A stretch of 64,000 bases of DNA from Brevibacillus brevis (GTDB taxonomy: Bacteria; Bacillota; Bacilli; Brevibacillales; Brevibacillaceae). The stretch is taken from NCBI RefSeq assembly GCF_031583145.1, contig NZ_CP134050.1:3857501-3921500 (forward strand), written 5' to 3'. Below are positions 61,656 through 64,000 of the stretch, one piece after another (the first letter of the stretch is position 1; each line of letters opens with the position of its first letter). The position numbers and the translations under genes were made by a program. The notes beneath the pieces are model-generated. The model worked only from the letters and a program-made list of their open reading frames with translations. It did not search any database and was not told the DNA's origin.

Positions 61656-62111
61656 ATGCCAACGATTCTGATGGTGTACGCAAGCATGACAGGAAATACG
61701 GAAGAAATAGCCGGGGCGATCGCGGAAGGAATCCGCTCGACGGGGGCTACGCTCGCCATCAAAGAAGTAATGGATGCTTCCGCTAAGGAGCTGACGGCGT
61801 ACGACGGTATCTTACTTGGTGCCTACACATGGGGGGATGGCGAACTGCCTGACGAGTGCATGGACTTTTACGGCGAAATGGATGAAATCAGCCTGGCGGG
61901 CAAGAGGGTGGCGGCTTTTGGCTCATGCGACTCGAACTACGATCATGTAGGCGCCGCTGTCGACATACTGCTGCAAAAGGCACGGGATCGCGGGGCAGTC
62001 ACGCCTCTTCCCGGCTTGAAAATCGAGCTGGCCCCTACCGCACAGGAAAAGGAATCATGCAAGGCGTTTGGCGTTTCTTTCGTGGAGCTGTTCAGCACAG
62101 AAACCGCCTGA
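61656..62111 (+). CDS. Flavodoxin (YkuN/YkuP-like)
   Basis: FMN electron carrier of 151 residues. The FMN-phosphate loop is YASMTGNTEEIA, and the isoalloxazine-stacking regions are GAYTWGDGELPDE and FGSCDSNYDHVGAAVD. It replaces ferredoxin when iron is low, in line with the Fur box. In B. subtilis ykuN and ykuP also neighbour the dapH-dapL genes. GGAGG lies 8 bases before the ATG. Confidence 0.93.
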   Translation: MPTILMVYASMTGNTEEIAGAIAEGIRSTGATLAIKEVMDASAKELTAYDGILLGAYTWGDGELPDECMDFYGEMDEISLAGKRVAAFGSCDSNYDHVGAAVDILLQKARDRGAVTPLPGLKIELAPTAQEKESCKAFGVSFVELFSTETA

Positions 62112-62197
62112 AACCCCTTTCATTCTCATGCTTCTCAAAGAGGGCGCCTTTATGATACACTGTCCATCCAGCACTTTTTTCCTAGGAGGTACTCAAG

Positions 62198-62746
62198 ATG
62201 AAACTGCATACAGACAGCATTTACTTGCGCCCTCTCACATGGGAAGACGCCGCCGAGCTTCTGGAGCTGCGACGGCGAAATCACGAATTTTTCCAACTTT
62301 TTGAACCGATTCGCCCTGCTTCCTACCTTACATTGGAGGGGCAGCAGGAACTGATCGCCCAGGCCATAAGCGATTTTGCCAAGCAAACTGCCTTTGCGTT
62401 CGGTGTTTTCTTGCGGGATAATGACCAGATGATCGGCCGGGTATCCCTGTCCAATGTAGCGCGGGGAGCTTGGCAAAACGCTACCTTGGGATACTTCCTC
62501 GACAAGGAGCTCAACGGCAAAGGGTATACGACTGCTGCTGTCGGACTGGCTCTTCGGTACGCCTTTACCGACGGACAGCTCCATCGGGTACAGGCCGGCG
62601 TGATGCCCCGAAACCTCGGCTCTATCCGCGTCCTCGAAAAAAACGGATTCCGATATGAAGGCCTCTCGCTACGTTACTTGCAAATCAACGGCAAATGGGA
62701 AGACCACAACATGTACGCCATCACGGTCGAGGAGTGGGAGAAATAG
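62198..62746 (+). CDS. GNAT acetyltransferase, RimJ-like
   Basis: Acetyltransferase of 182 residues. The core has IYLRPLTWEDAAELLELRRRN at the start, the strand NATLGYFLDKELNGKGYTTAAVGLAL (acetyl-CoA loop) and RVQAGVMPRNLGSIRVLEKNGFRYEG, typical of the RimJ/RimL and spermidine/alanine acetyltransferase branch. The target is not determinable. RBS AGGAGG. Its last 26 bases overlap the convergent EcsC-like gene. Confidence 0.88.
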   Translation: MKLHTDSIYLRPLTWEDAAELLELRRRNHEFFQLFEPIRPASYLTLEGQQELIAQAISDFAKQTAFAFGVFLRDNDQMIGRVSLSNVARGAWQNATLGYFLDKELNGKGYTTAAVGLALRYAFTDGQLHRVQAGVMPRNLGSIRVLEKNGFRYEGLSLRYLQINGKWEDHNMYAITVEEWEK

Positions 62747-63557
62747 ATTCGACTCCCGCGTTAGTCTCCCGCAGCCGCTCCAGAATGCGCCGTTTTCGGT
62801 ACAGCATCATGCCTGCCTCCGCGACATCCTGCACGGACGAGCGGTTGATGTAGGCGCCAAACAAGATCCCGGCGATGGGAACCATCTGGAACAGTTTTTT
62901 CCACCCGAAGTTTTCCGTATAGGTCAATACGACTTCTCGCCAGCCTTGGAGCTGTGCCATGACATCCTTCTCCGCAGCGGGATTGTCAAACTGAGCCAGC
63001 TCCTCGAGGATGGCTTTTTTTCCGACGATGTCAGAAGAAGCAAATTGCAGGCACTTGATCACGAATAACCGCTCTCTTTTCTCCTCGGGGCGATACCCGT
63101 AGCAGAGCGCCATTTCTTGCAAAACTTTCAGCGAGGTTCCCACCAACAGAGGGATGTCCAGCGCGAGGGTGAAAATGCCGCCAATACCGGTTGTGGCCCC
63201 CTGTACCGTAGCGAACGTAGCTCTGGACTCCTTCAAGTCACTCGCGACCGCATCCATCAGCGCCAGTGGCGTTCTCGCCATCTCATCCGCATCCGGCCCC
63301 TGCGCGAGCCCCATCCGACTGCGGAACTTGGCGTACACCGCTTCGTCTTTCGCCAGGTACTTCCCTCCCGTTTCCAGGAAGGCCGCCATTTCATCAACAG
63401 CCGCCCCGAGCTTCTCCCTCACCACCTTTGGCGTGATCCGATCCAGCAACACAAAGGGCAGCCTGCCCAGCTTTTCCCAAAACCACAAGTCTTTTTGCTG
63501 TGCCTCCCAGGCTTCCACTTCTCTCAACGCCTGATACAAGGACTCTCTCGTTTCCAT
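62721..63557 (-). CDS. EcsC-family protein
   Basis: Protein of 278 residues resembling EcsC: an N-terminal helical region (QALREVEAWEAQQKDLWFWEKLGR), the VQGATTGIGGIFTLALDIPLLVGTSLKVLQEMALCYGY membrane-associated segment shared by the family, and a C-terminal GAYINRSSVQDVAEAGMMLYRKR. EcsC is linked to the ABC transporter EcsAB in B. subtilis, which is not seen here. AAAGGAG precedes the ATG. It ends inside the GNAT gene. Confidence 0.8.
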   Translation of the reverse strand: METRESLYQALREVEAWEAQQKDLWFWEKLGRLPFVLLDRITPKVVREKLGAAVDEMAAFLETGGKYLAKDEAVYAKFRSRMGLAQGPDADEMARTPLALMDAVASDLKESRATFATVQGATTGIGGIFTLALDIPLLVGTSLKVLQEMALCYGYRPEEKRERLFVIKCLQFASSDIVGKKAILEELAQFDNPAAEKDVMAQLQGWREVVLTYTENFGWKKLFQMVPIAGILFGAYINRSSVQDVAEAGMMLYRKRRILERLRETNAGVESISPTPRP

Positions 63558-63570
63558 CCTCTATCTCCTT

Positions 63571-63771
63571 TCAAGAGCGACCGCCGTGTTCCCGCTTCCA
63601 CAGACATTGGTTGCGGAGCAAATGCTTCACGTATTGCTGCAGCTCTTCTGCCGACTTCATCCCGGCAAACTCCTCTATTCCTCTTACGATTCCGAGTTTG
63701 GAATGTTTCACTTCTTGGGCTTCGATCCGAAAACCGAACTTCTCCAGAACAGCTCTCTGTTCTTCTGTCAT
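63571..63771 (-). CDS. Small protein of unknown function
   Basis: Soluble basic protein of 66 residues (MTEEQRAVLEKFGFRIEAQ) with a helical second half (SAEELQQYVKHLLRNQCLWKR). No family recognised. It has a strong AGGAGG site and lies 13 bases before the EcsC-like gene, so the two probably form one unit. Confidence 0.65.
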   Translation of the reverse strand: MTEEQRAVLEKFGFRIEAQEVKHSKLGIVRGIEEFAGMKSAEELQQYVKHLLRNQCLWKREHGGRS

Positions 63772-63790
63772 GCGCTTCTCCTCCTACAGC

Positions 63791-63815
63791 AAAACCCCCT
63801 GCATCGCAGAGGGTT
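63791..63815 (-). terminator. Terminator of the gene at the right edge
   Basis: Reverse-strand hairpin AACCCTCTGC / GCAGGGGGTT followed by TT, just after the stop at 63827. Confidence 0.75.
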
Positions 63816-63826
63816 CGTCCTATTCT

Positions 63827-64000
63827 TTATTGTACGTCAATCGTGAGCGTTAAAGTCTGCTCCTGTTCGATAAAATCCGTGTCTTTCTTGTAGGATTTCA
63901 AATAAGATATGACCTTGCACGACTGATATCCAAGCGTATTTGTCACCTTGATCGTATACACGCCTGGTTTGCGGTCGTGAAAATCGATGATCTGCTTCAG
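63827..64000 (-). CDS. Partial gene, unknown (probably exported beta-domain protein)
   Basis: The reverse strand is open from the window edge to a TAA at 63827, giving the last 57 residues (LKQIIDFHDRKPGVYTIKV, ends TLTLTIDVQ). KPGVYTIKVTNTLGYQ looks like an Ig-like or FN3-like strand pair. The rest lies outside the window; no further call is possible. Confidence 0.6.
   Translation of the reverse strand: MKQIIDFHDRKPGVYTIKVTNTLGYQSCKVISYLKSYKKDTDFIEQEQTLTLTIDVQ

Noticed and set aside
1-64000. CRISPR arrays, tRNA or rRNA genes, prophage
   Set aside because: No regularly spaced repeats, no cloverleaf with a CCA-type end, no rRNA segments and no cluster of phage genes could be seen.

Overview
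The window reads as chromosome of a Brevibacillus-like member of the Bacillales (Paenibacillaceae). The evidence is strong AGGAGG-type ribosome binding sites, an S-layer-homology (SLH) surface protein, a bacillithiol gene (bshC), sporulation lipoproteins of the YhcN/YlaJ family, an RsfA-like prespore regulator, S-box and L-box riboswitches, and many gene neighbourhoods shared with Bacillus subtilis (ylbO/ylbP/ylbQ/bshC, yngHBGFE, mgsR/yqgY/yqgX, ylaG-ylaK, speA/yktB, ykuNP/dapH/dapL). There is one complete IS3-family insertion sequence. I see no prophage, CRISPR array, rRNA or tRNA.

Layout. 1-5.6 kb: 3' part of ahcY, a frameshifted LysR gene, an amino-acid permease, and a GntR regulator with its MFS exporter. 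5.6-10.6 kb: SLH protein, bshC, an XRE-cupin regulator, a DUF3397 membrane protein and panE. 10.8-15.7 kb: a five-gene acyl-CoA carboxylase / leucine-degradation operon. 15.9-25.1 kb: ylbP, ylbO, an enoyl-CoA hydratase relative, mgsR, a Cys-rich ArsR/SufR-like regulator, yqgY, a methyltransferase, a coiled-coil exported protein, a CapA-like lipoprotein and a metallo-beta-lactamase-fold hydrolase. 25-34 kb: small lipoproteins and membrane proteins, dinB, a candidate structured RNA, phoH (ylaK), ylaJ, the SAM-riboswitch-controlled metI-metC pair and a secreted Ig-like protein. 34.4-35.7 kb: an IS3 element sitting at the apex of an intrinsic terminator. 36-45 kb: ylaH, glutathione peroxidase, two probable spore-surface proteins (one interrupted by an in-frame amber codon), typA, a second YhcN/YlaJ lipoprotein, speH behind a structured leader, and several conserved unknowns. 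45-57 kb: yktB, nitronate monooxygenase, speA, a dihydroorotate-dehydrogenase-like domain fused to a duplicated membrane domain, a TolB-like propeller protein, the SR1P peptide gene, a hydrolase, MarR and a glucosaminidase. 58-64 kb: the dapH / class III aminotransferase / dapL operon under a lysine riboswitch, a Fur-type flavodoxin gene, a GNAT enzyme and an EcsC-like protein.

Several genes share one metabolic theme. MetI and MetC make homocysteine under SAM control, AhcY recycles S-adenosylhomocysteine, and SpeH and SpeA feed polyamine synthesis from SAM and arginine/lysine. The dap operon holds the three acetylated steps of diaminopimelate synthesis, including a class III aminotransferase that probably fills the step often left unassigned.

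The least-explained signals are non-coding. A four-copy ~45-bp dispersed repeat lies only between convergent genes. A ~225-nt terminator-ended candidate RNA lies downstream of phoH. Nested stems lie in the speH leader, and a second structured element lies between the lysine riboswitch terminator and dapH. In each of the two leaders, wobble pairs form only on the transcribed strand. Calls rest on reading the sequence and on knowledge of the families; no database search was possible.
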